Part shown: positions 49,361 through 58,007 of the stretch, piece by piece
Numbering within the stretch: the first letter of the stretch is position 1
Layout: each line of letters begins with the position of its first letter
Assembly (NCBI RefSeq): GCF_026344005.1
Contig: NZ_JAPKNH010000006.1
Span: 186,001 to 250,000, forward strand
Length of the DNA: 64,000 bases
Direction of reading: 5' to 3'
Source of the DNA: Kaistia terrae
GTDB lineage: Bacteria; Pseudomonadota; Alphaproteobacteria; Rhizobiales; Kaistiaceae
Notes under the pieces: model-generated
Told to the model about the DNA's origin: nothing
Database searches by the model: none
What the model saw: only the letters and a program-made list of their open reading frames with translations
Position numbers and translations under genes: made by a program

Positions 49361-50077
49361 TCAGGCCTTGAACGAATACATGCGGAAGAGGTCCGACGGC
49401 GCGGCGTAGACTTCCAATACGCTACCATAGCCGCTGCTATCCCCGAGAGCGCGCCAACTGGCGTCCGTCTCGGGGAAGTCCGCCGCGTGAACATGGTCCC
49501 GCATCGTGTTCCACTCCAGATCGTCGTAGGCTGACCACGTCGATCGCTGGCGGTCCCAGCGTTTCAGCCAGCCGTCGCGATCTTCTCCATCCGGCATCGT
49601 GTTTTCGTAGATCAGGAGCCGTCCGCCCGGCGCCAGAAGTCGACGGATCGTGCCCATGAACGCGCCCTTTTCCGCCGTGCGCAGGTGATGCAGGGAAAGT
49701 CCGATCCATACGATATCGACAGGCGCCGATCGGGCTGAGATCGAAGATACGAAATCGCCTTCCTCGAACGATGCCGGACAGGCGAGACGCCCGCACGCAT
49801 CCCGCGCAAGCGCCAGAGCGGCTGCCGAGAAATCGAGGCCGTGATAGTGCGCGACCTGCGTCCCGACCAAGGCGCTGGCACTCGCGCTCGCATCGCCGCA
49901 GGCGATATCCAGGAAATCGAATGGGCGTGCGACGTCGCTCAAGAGGATCTCGTGCAGGCGCGCATAGGCCTCACGATGGAAGAGGAAGTTGTTGTCGACC
50001 ATCTTGCGGTAGATCTTCCATTGGTCCTGGAAGAGCGCCTGCGTGGAGGAGGCGGCATTCATGTCAGTTTCATGCAT
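49361..50077 (-). CDS. Class I SAM-dependent methyltransferase
   Basis: The 238-residue product has the SAM-binding motif I FDFLDIACGDASASASALVG (around 53-72), motif II LDFSAAALALARDA (about 80), VDIVWIGLSLHHLRTAEKG with the conserved aromatic-His, and LAPGGRLLIYENTM. The substrate is unknown; similar proteins act on small molecules or lipids. ATG 50077 has GGGGAAAGG close by and is kept, although the in-frame ATG at 50062 is also possible. It is divergent from the thiX riboswitch region. Confidence 0.78.
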   Translation of the reverse strand: MHETDMNAASSTQALFQDQWKIYRKMVDNNFLFHREAYARLHEILLSDVARPFDFLDIACGDASASASALVGTQVAHYHGLDFSAAALALARDACGRLACPASFEEGDFVSSISARSAPVDIVWIGLSLHHLRTAEKGAFMGTIRRLLAPGGRLLIYENTMPDGEDRDGWLKRWDRQRSTWSAYDDLEWNTMRDHVHAADFPETDASWRALGDSSGYGSVLEVYAAPSDLFRMYSFKA

Positions 50078-50220
50078 GGCCTTTCCCCATTTCGAGAAGA
50101 CACTTCTGAGACCGACTGTCGCCTTATCCTAGCAGATTTGGCTCCGGCGTTCACGTTGCCGCCTGAGCCGGCTTGTCGCTCCTCTTGCGTCCTCAGCCGT
50201 CCTCGGTCATGTTCCTTTCA

Positions 50221-50310
50221 TTCCGAGGGGTGTTCGCGGACGCGAGCTGAGATGGCCTAGGGCCGAACCCTTCGAACCTGATCCGGGTCATGCCGGCGAA
50301 GGGACGGGAA
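50221..50310 (+). promoter_or_regulatory. TPP riboswitch (THI element)
   Basis: The conserved blocks are present in order: GAGGGGTG, GAGCTGAGAT, GAACCCTTCGAACCTGATCC and GGGTCATGCCGGCGAAGGGA. P1 is formed by TTCCG at the start and CGGGAA at the end. Thiamine pyrophosphate binding usually switches off genes for thiamine synthesis or transport. The downstream genes are a two-gene transporter (ThiX, ThiY), which agrees. Confidence 0.93.
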
Positions 50311-50355
50311 GCTGGTTCACGACGTTTGCTCGTTCCCATTGCTATAGCGCATGGC

Positions 50356-50376
50356 CTCGTCCGTATTCCGGAGGAG
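50356..50376 (+). promoter_or_regulatory. Likely Shine-Dalgarno-sequestering hairpin of the TPP riboswitch
   Basis: CTCGTCCG (50356-50363) can pair with CGGAGGAG (50369-50376) with one mismatch, a TATTC loop between. The right arm holds the thiX ribosome binding site GGAGGAG, ten bases before the ATG at 50387. It would give translational control. Confidence 0.55.
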
Positions 50377-50386
50377 CGGCTTCGCC

Positions 50387-51184
50387 ATGGTGGCAAGGGC
50401 TGAGTTTGAGACAGAGGGCGAGCAGCGCGGCTGGATGGGCGGCGTCTTGCGCGGCGTCGTCGTCGCCGTGGCACTCGTGGCGATCTGGCAGGCTGTCATC
50501 CTCGTCTTCGCGCCGCCACCCTTCATGCTGCCGCCGCCGGCCCGCGTTTGGCGCGCCCTCGTCGAGCGGCCGGATCTCTGGCGCCGCGACGCCGTCACCA
50601 CGCTGATCGAGACGATCTCCGGCCTGATCACGGGCTCGCTGGCCGGCATTCTCCTGGCGTTGATCATGACCTTCGTGCCGGCGATCCGCCGCATCCTGAT
50701 GCCGCTGCTGATCGTGACCCAGGCCTTTCCGGTCTTCGCCATTGCGCCGCTGTTGGTGCTCTGGTTCGGCTTCGGCATCGGCTCGAAGATCGTGATGGCG
50801 ACCATCGCCATCTTCTTCCCCGTCGCCTCCGCCTTCCATGACGGGCTGACCCGCACCGAGGCAGGGCTGATCGACCTGAGCCGCCTCTACCGGGCGAAGC
50901 GCTGGCAGGAAATTCTCTATTTTCGCGTTCCGGATGCGCTGCCGGCACTGGCGTCCGGTCTGCGCGTGGCGGCCGTCTACGCGCCGGTTGGCGCGCTGAT
51001 CGGCGAGTGGGTCGGCGCGTCGTCCGGGCTTGGCTACGCCATGCTGATGGCGAACGGCCGGGCACAGACCGACGTCGTTTTCGCCGCGCTCGCGATCCTC
51101 GCCGCCATGGCCGTGCTGGTGCGCGCCGCCGTCGAGATTCTTACGCGCCGCATCGCTCCCTGGGCGCCCGAAACACTCCGCTAA
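50387..51184 (+). CDS. thiX: ThiX-like ABC transporter permease
   Basis: The 265-residue permease is of the nitrate/taurine/thiamine-pyrimidine type, with six membrane helices (about 17-35, 75-98, 108-128, 135-150, 190-210, 225-245). The cytoplasmic EAA loop is in GLTRTEAGLIDLSRLYRAKRWQEILYFRVPDALPALASGL. ThiXYZ carries formylaminopyrimidine, an HMP precursor, into the cell. The start MVARAEF at 50387 is set by the strong GGAGGAG; an upstream ATG at 50351 has no such site. No ATPase gene (thiZ) follows, so the ATPase must be encoded elsewhere. Confidence 0.82.
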   Translation: MVARAEFETEGEQRGWMGGVLRGVVVAVALVAIWQAVILVFAPPPFMLPPPARVWRALVERPDLWRRDAVTTLIETISGLITGSLAGILLALIMTFVPAIRRILMPLLIVTQAFPVFAIAPLLVLWFGFGIGSKIVMATIAIFFPVASAFHDGLTRTEAGLIDLSRLYRAKRWQEILYFRVPDALPALASGLRVAAVYAPVGALIGEWVGASSGLGYAMLMANGRAQTDVVFAALAILAAMAVLVRAAVEILTRRIAPWAPETLR

Positions 51185-51210
51185 CTCACGACACTGCAAA
51201 GGAAATATGC

Positions 51211-52155
51211 ATGAAACCCTTCATCCGGCTCGCGGCGCTCGGTCTTGCGATGTCCCTGGCGATCGGCCCGGTCCAGGCTGCGGACAAGCTGACGGTGCTG
51301 CTCGACTGGTTCTACAATCCCGACCATGCGCCGCTGGTGATCGCCAAGGAGGGCGGTTTCTTCGAGAAGCATGGCCTCGATGTCGAGATGATCGCGCCGG
51401 CCGATGCCAGTGCGCCGCCGCGCCTGGTCGCAGCCGGCCAGGCCGACATCGCCGTCACCTACCAGCCGGATCTCATGCTGCAGGTGAAGGAGGGGTTGCC
51501 GCTCACCCGCATCGGCACGCTGATCGAGACACCGCTCAACGCGCTGATCGCGCTGAAGGACGGGCCGATCAAGACGCTCGCGGATCTGAAGGGCAAGAAG
51601 ATCGGCTATTCGGTCGCAAGCCTGCAGAACGCCTATATCGGCACCATCCTGCAATCGGTCGGCCTCACCGAAAAGGACGTTGAAATGGTCAACGTCAATT
51701 TCAACCTGTCGACCTCGCTGATGTCAGGGCAGGTCGATGCCGTCATAGATGGCTATCGCAATGTCGAGCTGATCCAGCTCGGCATCGAGGGCAAGCCGGG
51801 CATCGCCTTCTTCCTGGAGGAACACGGGGTGCCGGCCTATGACGAACTGATCTATGTGACGCGCAACGAACTGCGCGAGGATCCGCGCATGGTTCGCTTC
51901 CTTGCCGCCGTCGAGGAGGCGACGATCTTTCTGACCAACCATCCGGACGAAGCGCTGGCGATGTTCCTGAAGTCGCACAAGGATCTCGACGACAAGCTGA
52001 ACCGGGAGTCGTTCTTCGCGACGCTGCCGCGTTTTGCCAAGCGTCCGGCCGCTCTCGATATCGGCCGCTATGAGCGGTTCGGGGAATTCATGAAGACCAA
52101 GGGTTTGCTCGAGACAATCCCGCCAATCGACAGCTACGCCATCGCGCCGCGCTAA
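51211..52155 (+). CDS. thiY: ThiY-like substrate-binding protein (NMT1/THI5 family)
   Basis: The 314-residue product has a signal peptide (MKPFIRLAALGLAMSLAIGPVQAADK). The NMT1/THI5-like domain follows, with TVLLDWFYNPDHAPLVIAKEGGFFEKHGLDVEMI, VTYQPDLMLQVKEGLPLTRIGTLI and DGYRNVELIQL. It should bind formylaminopyrimidine in the periplasm and deliver it to ThiX. AAAGGAAA lies before the ATG at 51211. It lies 26 bp after thiX in one riboswitch-controlled unit. A large palindromic repeat follows. Confidence 0.85.
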   Translation: MKPFIRLAALGLAMSLAIGPVQAADKLTVLLDWFYNPDHAPLVIAKEGGFFEKHGLDVEMIAPADASAPPRLVAAGQADIAVTYQPDLMLQVKEGLPLTRIGTLIETPLNALIALKDGPIKTLADLKGKKIGYSVASLQNAYIGTILQSVGLTEKDVEMVNVNFNLSTSLMSGQVDAVIDGYRNVELIQLGIEGKPGIAFFLEEHGVPAYDELIYVTRNELREDPRMVRFLAAVEEATIFLTNHPDEALAMFLKSHKDLDDKLNRESFFATLPRFAKRPAALDIGRYERFGEFMKTKGLLETIPPIDSYAIAPR

Positions 52156-52168
52156 GTCAGGAAAGTGA

Positions 52169-52269
52169 GGCCCTCACCCAACCCTCTCCCGCCAACGGGC
52201 GAGGGCTTTTGGGCGGCGGCGCTCGGGGGGCTCCCTCTCCCGTTCACGGGAGAGGGCTGGGGTGAGGGG
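52169..52269. repeat. Intergenic palindromic repeat, CCCTCACCC type
   Basis: CCCTCACCCAACCCTCTCCC at the left end is the inverted complement of GGGAGAGGGCTGGGGTGAGGG at the right, with an internal GGGCGAGGGCTT and CTCCCTCTCCCGTTCACGGG block. It is a large imperfect palindrome between the convergent thiY and the cyclase gene. It may also act as a transcription barrier. Confidence 0.75.
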
Positions 52270-52280
52270 CTTTCCAGCCT

Positions 52281-54092
52281 CTATTCCTCCGGCAAGCCGG
52301 CCAATCGCAGGCCTTCCATGTATCGCTCTAGCGGCGCGCCCGTCAGGTTCTGGATGGCGGCGCCAAGGCTGGCGACCGTCAGCCCTGGCGTCTCCGCCAG
52401 AAGCCGGCGCACGGCGCTGCGGGCCAGTGACGTCTGCCCTGAAAGGGCGGCCGAGGTTGCCAGCAGGCGATAAGCCCAGACCATGCCCGGGCGTCCGTGC
52501 AGGGCTTGGGCGGCCCAATGCGCCGCCTCGGCATAGTGGCCAAGCAGGAAGTGACAGGTGGCGAGGCCCGCGAACGCGTTGAAATGGATCGGATCTTCCG
52601 GACTCAGCGCGATCGCCTTTTCAAAGCTCTCCATCCCCAGTTCGGGGCTGCCCGAATAGGCCTGTGCATAACCAAGCCGGGTCCAGGCCCAGGCAAAGGT
52701 GGTGTCGAGCGCGATCGCCCGCTCGATGAAGAGCAGAGCGCGCGACTGGTCGGCATGCAGGATCGAGTATGTCGCGCCGATCGCCGTGAAGACGAGCGGG
52801 TCGGGCTCCGCCTGCTCGGCCGCTAGTTCGGCGAGGGCCAGGGCATCGGCCCGGTCACGTACCGGATCCTCTGACCAGAGATAGCTGATCTGCTGGCTCA
52901 GGCACCACGCTTTCAGGCTGAGCGCGGCGCCGGAGCGCGGGTCGGAGGCGAGCGCTTTCTCCAAAAGCCCCAGCGCAAGCGCATTGTCCTCGCGCCGATG
53001 GGCCCAGAAGTGCGGCATGGCGCGCAGGACCAGGTCGTGCGTCTTCAGCGTCTCGGCCGCCTTGCGGCGGGCGCGCTCGATTTCCGCGGTGCGGATGGCA
53101 GGCCGGAGTGCCCCGGCGACCAAGGTCGCCACATCGTCCTGCAGCGTCAGCGTGTCGTGCACTGTGCCGTCCTTGCGACCTGACCAGAGATGGGCACCCG
53201 TGTCGGCATCGACCAGCTGGGCGGTGACGCGCAGCACGTCGCCAGCCTGCCGAACGCTGCCCTCGATCACATAGCGCACGCCGAGATCGCGCCCGAGCGA
53301 TCGCACGTCGGTCGGCTTGCCCTTGTAGGTGAAGGCGGAGTTGCGGGCGATGACGCGGATATCGCGGATGCGCGACAGGGTCGCCGTCATCTCCTCGACG
53401 ACGCCATCCGCAAAGGCTTCATGGTCGCGGCGCGGCGACATGTCGTCAAAGGGCAGGACGACCGTGAGGGGGCGCAGTTCCGGCAGCTCCGCGCGCGGCA
53501 GGTCCGGCACCGCCAACGATCCCGGCGTCAGCATCTGGCTCGGCGTCGGCACGCGCGGCGGCAGGGATCGGCCCTCCGGCATCCAGAACCACGCATCGAC
53601 GGGGTAGGGGACACTGCGCAAGGTGAGAAATCCCGCCGGCTTGAAGGCGGCCGCCGGTTCGCCGAGCAGCTGCCAGCGCACGGAATGGGTGATGGCGATG
53701 CCACCGGGCGGCGCTGCCGTCTGTAGCCGCATGGCAAAGCCGATCGCCGCGCCAAATCGATCATCGTCGGTGAGGATGATATCGGCCAGGACGATTGCCG
53801 CGCGGACTTCGATCGGCGGTTTATCCCGCGAGGCGTTGCGGGCGGCCATGCCGTTCTGGAACGCCATCGTCCATTCGACGGCGTCAAGCACGCTGGCAAA
53901 CTCGATCAGACCGCCATCGCCCATCGTCTTGATGATGTGCGCGCCAAAACGCGAGATCGTCGGACGCACCAGATTGCGATAGATGGCGCGTACGTCGCGG
54001 ATCGCGCCAAGCTCGTCCCGCTGGATCAGCTCGGAATAGCCAACCACATCCAGCGCAGCAATGACGGTCAAACGACGACGCGGGCGCGCCAT
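52281..54092 (-). CDS. Adenylate/guanylate cyclase domain protein with TPR repeats
   Basis: The 603-residue protein starts with a class III cyclase domain. AALDVVGYSELIQRDELGAI has the metal-binding Asp. KTMGDGGLIEFASVLDAVEWTMAFQ has the second Asp, and ADIILTDDDRFGAAIGFAMRLQTAAPPG follows. The middle segment (about 195-330) has a FlgO-like opening, LRPLTVVLPFDDMSP, then EEMTATLSRIRDIRVIARNSAFTYKG. The C-terminal half contains TPR-like helices (AWTRLGYAQAYSGSPELGMESFEKAIALSPED). It may make cAMP or signal through contacts; activity cannot be judged without the full catalytic-residue check. It is transcribed alone. Confidence 0.82.
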   Translation of the reverse strand: MARPRRRLTVIAALDVVGYSELIQRDELGAIRDVRAIYRNLVRPTISRFGAHIIKTMGDGGLIEFASVLDAVEWTMAFQNGMAARNASRDKPPIEVRAAIVLADIILTDDDRFGAAIGFAMRLQTAAPPGGIAITHSVRWQLLGEPAAAFKPAGFLTLRSVPYPVDAWFWMPEGRSLPPRVPTPSQMLTPGSLAVPDLPRAELPELRPLTVVLPFDDMSPRRDHEAFADGVVEEMTATLSRIRDIRVIARNSAFTYKGKPTDVRSLGRDLGVRYVIEGSVRQAGDVLRVTAQLVDADTGAHLWSGRKDGTVHDTLTLQDDVATLVAGALRPAIRTAEIERARRKAAETLKTHDLVLRAMPHFWAHRREDNALALGLLEKALASDPRSGAALSLKAWCLSQQISYLWSEDPVRDRADALALAELAAEQAEPDPLVFTAIGATYSILHADQSRALLFIERAIALDTTFAWAWTRLGYAQAYSGSPELGMESFEKAIALSPEDPIHFNAFAGLATCHFLLGHYAEAAHWAAQALHGRPGMVWAYRLLATSAALSGQTSLARSAVRRLLAETPGLTVASLGAAIQNLTGAPLERYMEGLRLAGLPEE

Positions 54093-54275
54093 GGCGACAC
54101 CTCGACCTTTGTTTACGAGCCATGAAATCCCAACCCATAGCTTACGCTAGGGGAGGTCATCCAAGCCGCATACAGCATCGCCGGGATTTTCGCAACGGTT
54201 TCGTTTTGTCGCCAAGACGAACGTTCATCGCGTGGAGGTGAAAAAGTGGCGTGAGTCGACAGGCGCCCGCTGGAC

Positions 54276-55193
54276 TCAGGCGTCTGTCGCTTCGAGTTCG
54301 TCGTCGCCATGATTGCGCTCGAGGTCCCGAGCGCCGCGCTTGACGGCCTTTTGTACCTTTTCGAAAGCGCGCACCTCGATCTGGCGGACACGTTCGCGGC
54401 TGACGCCGAACTCGCCGGAGAGCTCCTCGAGCGTCATCGGGTCTTCCGCAAGGCGGCGTGCCTCGAAGATGCGGCGTTCGCGTTCGTTCAGGACGCTCAT
54501 CGCATCGCGCAGGAGCTGGCGACGATTGTCGGCCTCTTCCTGATTGGCGAGGATGGTTTCCTGGTTGTCGCTGTCGTCGACCAGCCAGTCCTGCCATTCG
54601 CCGCCTTCGACATCGGCGCGAAGCGGTGCGTTCAGCGATGCATCGCCGCCGAGGCGACGGTTCATCGAGATGACGTCCTCGGTGGTCACGCCCAGCTTGG
54701 TCGCGATCTGCTCGACCTGGTGCGGCTTGAGATCGCCTTCCTCCAGCGCCTGGATCTGGCTCTTCATCTTGCGCAGATTGAAGAACAGGCGCTTCTGGTT
54801 GGCGGTCGTGCCCATCTTGACCAGGCTCCACGACCGCAGGATGTACTCCTGGATCGAGGCCTTGATCCACCACATCGCATAGGTCGCGAGGCGGAAGCCC
54901 TTTTCGGGCTCGAACCGCTTCACGGCCTGCATCAGCCCGACATTGCCTTCGGAAATCACTTCGCCGATCGGCAGGCCGTAGCCGCGATAGCCCATGGCGA
55001 TCTTGGCGACGAGACGCAAATGGCTCGTCACAAGGCGGTGAGCCGCGCTGCGGTCGTCATGCTCCTTGTATGCCTTGGCCAGCATATATTCTTCATCCGG
55101 CGCGAGCATGGGAAAGCGGCGGATGTCGTCGAGATAGCGTGAAAGTCCAGCCTCGCCGGACGCGATGACAGGAAGACTTGCTCTGGCAGCCAT
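54276..55193 (-). CDS. rpoH: RNA polymerase heat-shock sigma factor RpoH
   Basis: The 305-residue product has region 1.2 (GLSRYLDDIRRFPMLAPDEEYMLAKAY), region 2 (RLVTSHLRLVAKIAMGYRGYGLPIGEVISEGNVGLMQAVKRFEPEKGFRLATYAMWWIKASIQEYILRSW) and the RpoH box (QKRLFFNLRKMK). Region 4 has LSGEFGVSRERVRQIEVRAFEKVQ. It turns on heat-shock genes. The start MAARASL at 55193 has GGAGGGG upstream; the open frame extends 23 codons further. It lies after rluD on the same strand. Its turnover is usually through FtsH, whose gene lies at 33.3-35.2 kb. Confidence 0.95.
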   Translation of the reverse strand: MAARASLPVIASGEAGLSRYLDDIRRFPMLAPDEEYMLAKAYKEHDDRSAAHRLVTSHLRLVAKIAMGYRGYGLPIGEVISEGNVGLMQAVKRFEPEKGFRLATYAMWWIKASIQEYILRSWSLVKMGTTANQKRLFFNLRKMKSQIQALEEGDLKPHQVEQIATKLGVTTEDVISMNRRLGGDASLNAPLRADVEGGEWQDWLVDDSDNQETILANQEEADNRRQLLRDAMSVLNERERRIFEARRLAEDPMTLEELSGEFGVSRERVRQIEVRAFEKVQKAVKRGARDLERNHGDDELEATDA

Positions 55194-55316
55194 ATGTGCC
55201 CCCTCCATTCTTGCCGGCATTGCCCGAAGGCCAATGCCGGTCGCGGCCATGTTGGCCCGCATGGGGATATATAGGCACGAAAGACAAGTTTAACAGGACC
55301 GATCGGTCCTGCCCGA

Positions 55317-56327
55317 TCACAGTCCGGTGAAAGACTCGATCAGATTGGCCAGATCCTGCGGCGGTTCGCTCTCGAAATGCATCGTTTCGCCCGTGGTCGG
55401 ATGTTCGAAGCCGAGCAGCCATGCATGCAGCGCCTGGCGCTGGAAGGCGGCGATCGCCGAGCGCGCCGGTTCTGGGATCAGGCTCAGCTTGGTGAGGAAG
55501 CCCTTGCCATATTCCTGGTCGCCGATCAGCGGATGCGACAGCGCCGCCATATGCACGCGGATCTGGTGCGTGCGGCCGGTCTCCAGACGGAGATCGATCA
55601 GGCTGGCGATCGGGTTCGTCTTGTCGCCGAAACGTTCCTGCACGGTGTAGTGCGTGATCGCTTCCTTGCCGCCCGTCTTCAGGATGGCCATCTTCAACCG
55701 GCTGGTCGGCGACCGGCCGATCGGCGCGTCGACGAGCCCGTAGGGTAGCGACGGTACGCCCCAGACGATGGCGCGATAGCCGCGCTCGAGCGGGCCGGTG
55801 CGGCCATGGTCGGCGAACTGGTTGGCGAGGCGCTTGTGGGCGCGGTCGTTCTTGGCGACCACCATCAGGCCGGTCGTGTCCTTGTCGAGCCGGTGCACGA
55901 TGCCCGGCCGGCGGACGCCGCCAATGCCGGAAAGGCTGTCGCCGCAATGGGCGATCAACGCGTTGACCAGCGTGCCCGACCAGTTGCCGGCGGCCGGATG
56001 CACGACGAGACCGGCCTGCTTGTCGATGACGAGCAGGTCGCTGTCCTCATAGACGACGTTGAGCGGGATCGGCTCGCCTTCGGGCTCCGGCGCGATGGCC
56101 GGCGGCACGGCGACGCGGATGACGTCGCCCGCGTTGACCGACTTTTTGGCCTCGACTATGGTCACGCCGCCGATAGAAACGTGGCCGGCCTCGATCAAGG
56201 CCTTGAGGCGGCTGCGGGAAAGTTCGGCGATCGTGGCAGCCAGATAGGCATCGAGGCGACGGCCTGCCACGTCCGGTTCGACCACGAGGTCGACGATTTC
56301 CTCGCCGTCATCCGGAAACTGATCCAT
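55317..56327 (-). CDS. rluD: 23S rRNA pseudouridine synthase RluD
   Basis: The 336-residue RluA-family enzyme makes pseudouridines in 23S rRNA helix 69. The S4-like domain is at the N-terminus ([34 protein letters not shown]). The catalytic motif [19 protein letters not shown] has the essential Asp. [32 protein letters not shown]-like blocks follow. The ATG at 56327 is read opposite to a neighbour starting at 56326, so the two start codons overlap. It is followed by rpoH 123 bp later. Confidence 0.93.
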   Translation of the reverse strand: [336 protein letters not shown]

Positions 56328-56718
56328 GATAAGCCCTACTTCCTCTCCGGTTTCAAACCCGCCTGTCCCGCCCCACGGACAGGAGACACCACTCGATCCT
56401 GCGGTCGAACGCGTCCGGCAAAAGCTGAAACGGCTGATTGTTGTGTCGAGCTTGACGGTGCTTCTTGGCTTCGTCGCCGTGCTCTTTGCCGTCATCTATC
56501 GGATCGGGCCGGGCGGAAGCAAGTCCGGTCTTGTCGCATCCTCGGCCGAGACCCGAATCGAGCAGGCAATTCCGGCCGGCGGTCGCGTCGTTTCCTCGTC
56601 GCTGAACGGCGATCAGCTGGCCCTGACGCTTGACGTTGGCGGTGTCACACGCGTGATAATCCTCAACATCAATTCCGGTAAGCTGCTGCGCACTATCACG
56701 CTCGGCACGACGCCTTAG
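56326..56718 (+). CDS. Small membrane protein (DUF6476-like) divergent from rluD
   Basis: The 130-residue product has a polar Pro-rich N-terminus (MISPTSSPVSNPPVPPHGQETP), one membrane helix (about 37-58, LIVVSSLTVLLGFVAVLFAVIY) and an exported C-terminal beta-rich part (GGRVVSSSLNGDQLALTLDVGGVTRVIILNINSGKLLRTITLG). It matches the kind of small protein often found divergent from rluD in rhizobia; I recall it as DUF6476 but am not certain. Its start codon overlaps that of rluD by two bases, so its promoter must lie inside rluD. The function is unknown. Confidence 0.68.
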   Translation: MISPTSSPVSNPPVPPHGQETPLDPAVERVRQKLKRLIVVSSLTVLLGFVAVLFAVIYRIGPGGSKSGLVASSAETRIEQAIPAGGRVVSSSLNGDQLALTLDVGGVTRVIILNINSGKLLRTITLGTTP

Positions 56719-56853
56719 TCGGATCGACCGTTTTCCGCGCTTTTCCTTCGTGTGACAAAGTTCTGCACAGGGAGTTTCAAAGAACCTTGGCAAGATGACT
56801 TGCCAAGGTTCCGATCAGCCGGTATATCGCCGTCATCCGCAGCAAACGGATAT

Positions 56854-56928
56854 GCGCCCTTCGTCTAGCGGTCAGGACGTCGCCCTCTCACGGCGAAAGC
56901 AGGGGTTCGATTCCCCTAGGGCGCACCA
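56854..56928 (+). tRNA. tRNA-Glu (anticodon CTC)
   Basis: The 75-nt gene folds as a full cloverleaf. The acceptor GCGCCCT pairs with AGGGCGC, and the encoded ACCA tail follows. The D-loop is TCTAGCGGTCAGGAC. The anticodon arm is TCGCC-CTCTCAC-GGCGA with anticodon CTC (reads GAG). The T-arm is AGGGG-TTCGATT-CCCCT. The loop, stem lengths and identity elements fit tRNA-Glu. CCA is encoded in the gene. Confidence 0.96.
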
Positions 56929-57010
56929 AAAATTTGCAACCCCCTCCGAAACTGAATTTTTGTCCCTGACCGATCGCTGATCGCGATGTGCGTCTCGTTT
57001 TTTCGCTTTG

Positions 57011-57913
57011 TCAGCGAGCGATCGCCTTTCCGGCGACATAGGCACCGAGCCCGGCCACGAGATGGTCGAAGGCGAGCCGCATCCGCCGCACCGTGCGCAA
57101 ATCCTCGTGCATCGCCACCCAGCAATCGAGGGGATAGGCGAAATCGCGCGGCACCAGCCGGACCAGATCCGGATTCAGCGCGGCCAGCGGACTTTGACAG
57201 ACACCGACGCCAAGCCCGGCGCGGATGGCGGCCAGTTGCGCCGTGTCGCTGTCGGTGCGGATCGAAAACATCTCGCGCGTCAGCGGCAGCCCGAGTTTCT
57301 GCATCGCGCGGACGGCGGCCGTTTCCCGGTCGAAGCCGATCAGTGCGTGGCCTGCCATCTCGGCCAAGGTTTCCGGCGTGCCTCGCCTTTCGAGATAGCG
57401 CCGGTGCGCGTGCAGCCCCAGTTCGACTGCGCCGATGCGACGCGCCAGCAGGGCCGTCTGCGTCGGGCGGATCATCCGGACCGCGATATCCGCTTCCCGC
57501 CCCAGCAGGTCTTCGTTGCGGTTTGAAACGACCAGTTCGATCGCGATGCGGGGATGCTTCTCCTGGAAGCCGGCCAGTAGCGGCGGCAGGATTTCGACGC
57601 CGACGATCTCGCTGGCGGTCAGTCGGACCGTACCTCGATCCTCCTCGGCCTCGCCGGAGGCCGCGCGCACCAGCGCTTCGGCCGCCGCAGCCATGGTTGC
57701 CGCATGCGGTCGAAGCTCCAGGGCTGCCTCGGTTGGCGTCAGCCCGGCGCGGGAGCGGGTGAACAGCACCACGCCGAGCGATTGCTCCAGTTCGTCTATG
57801 TGGCGACCGATCGTGGGCTGGGTCAGGCGCAGGCTGCGCGTCGCGCCCGACAGGCTGCCGTCGCCAAGTACGGCGAGGAAGGAGCGAAAATGATCCCAGG
57901 ATGGCGTCATCAT
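57011..57913 (-). CDS. LysR-family transcriptional regulator
   Basis: The product (about 300 residues from 57913) has an N-terminal winged helix-turn-helix (WDHFRSFLAVLGDGSLSGATRSLRLTQPTIGRHIDELEQSLGVVLFTRSRAGLTPT). A substrate-binding domain follows (about 90-295), with SEIVGVEILPPLLAGFQEKHPRIAIELVVSNRNEDLLGREADIAVRM. The frame allows starts at 57934, 57926, 57913 and 57910; none has a strong ribosome binding site. It is divergent from the gene at 58008, with about 94 bp between them, so that neighbour is its likely target. Confidence 0.85.
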   Translation of the reverse strand: MMTPSWDHFRSFLAVLGDGSLSGATRSLRLTQPTIGRHIDELEQSLGVVLFTRSRAGLTPTEAALELRPHAATMAAAAEALVRAASGEAEEDRGTVRLTASEIVGVEILPPLLAGFQEKHPRIAIELVVSNRNEDLLGREADIAVRMIRPTQTALLARRIGAVELGLHAHRRYLERRGTPETLAEMAGHALIGFDRETAAVRAMQKLGLPLTREMFSIRTDSDTAQLAAIRAGLGVGVCQSPLAALNPDLVRLVPRDFAYPLDCWVAMHEDLRTVRRMRLAFDHLVAGLGAYVAGKAIAR

Positions 57914-58007
57914 ACAAAAATGCATGACGACCATTCGAAGTTCAACAATTTAAAGCGAACCAAGATTGGACGATCTTTCCGTCATCAGCATGGCAAGGAG
58001 CCGGATC

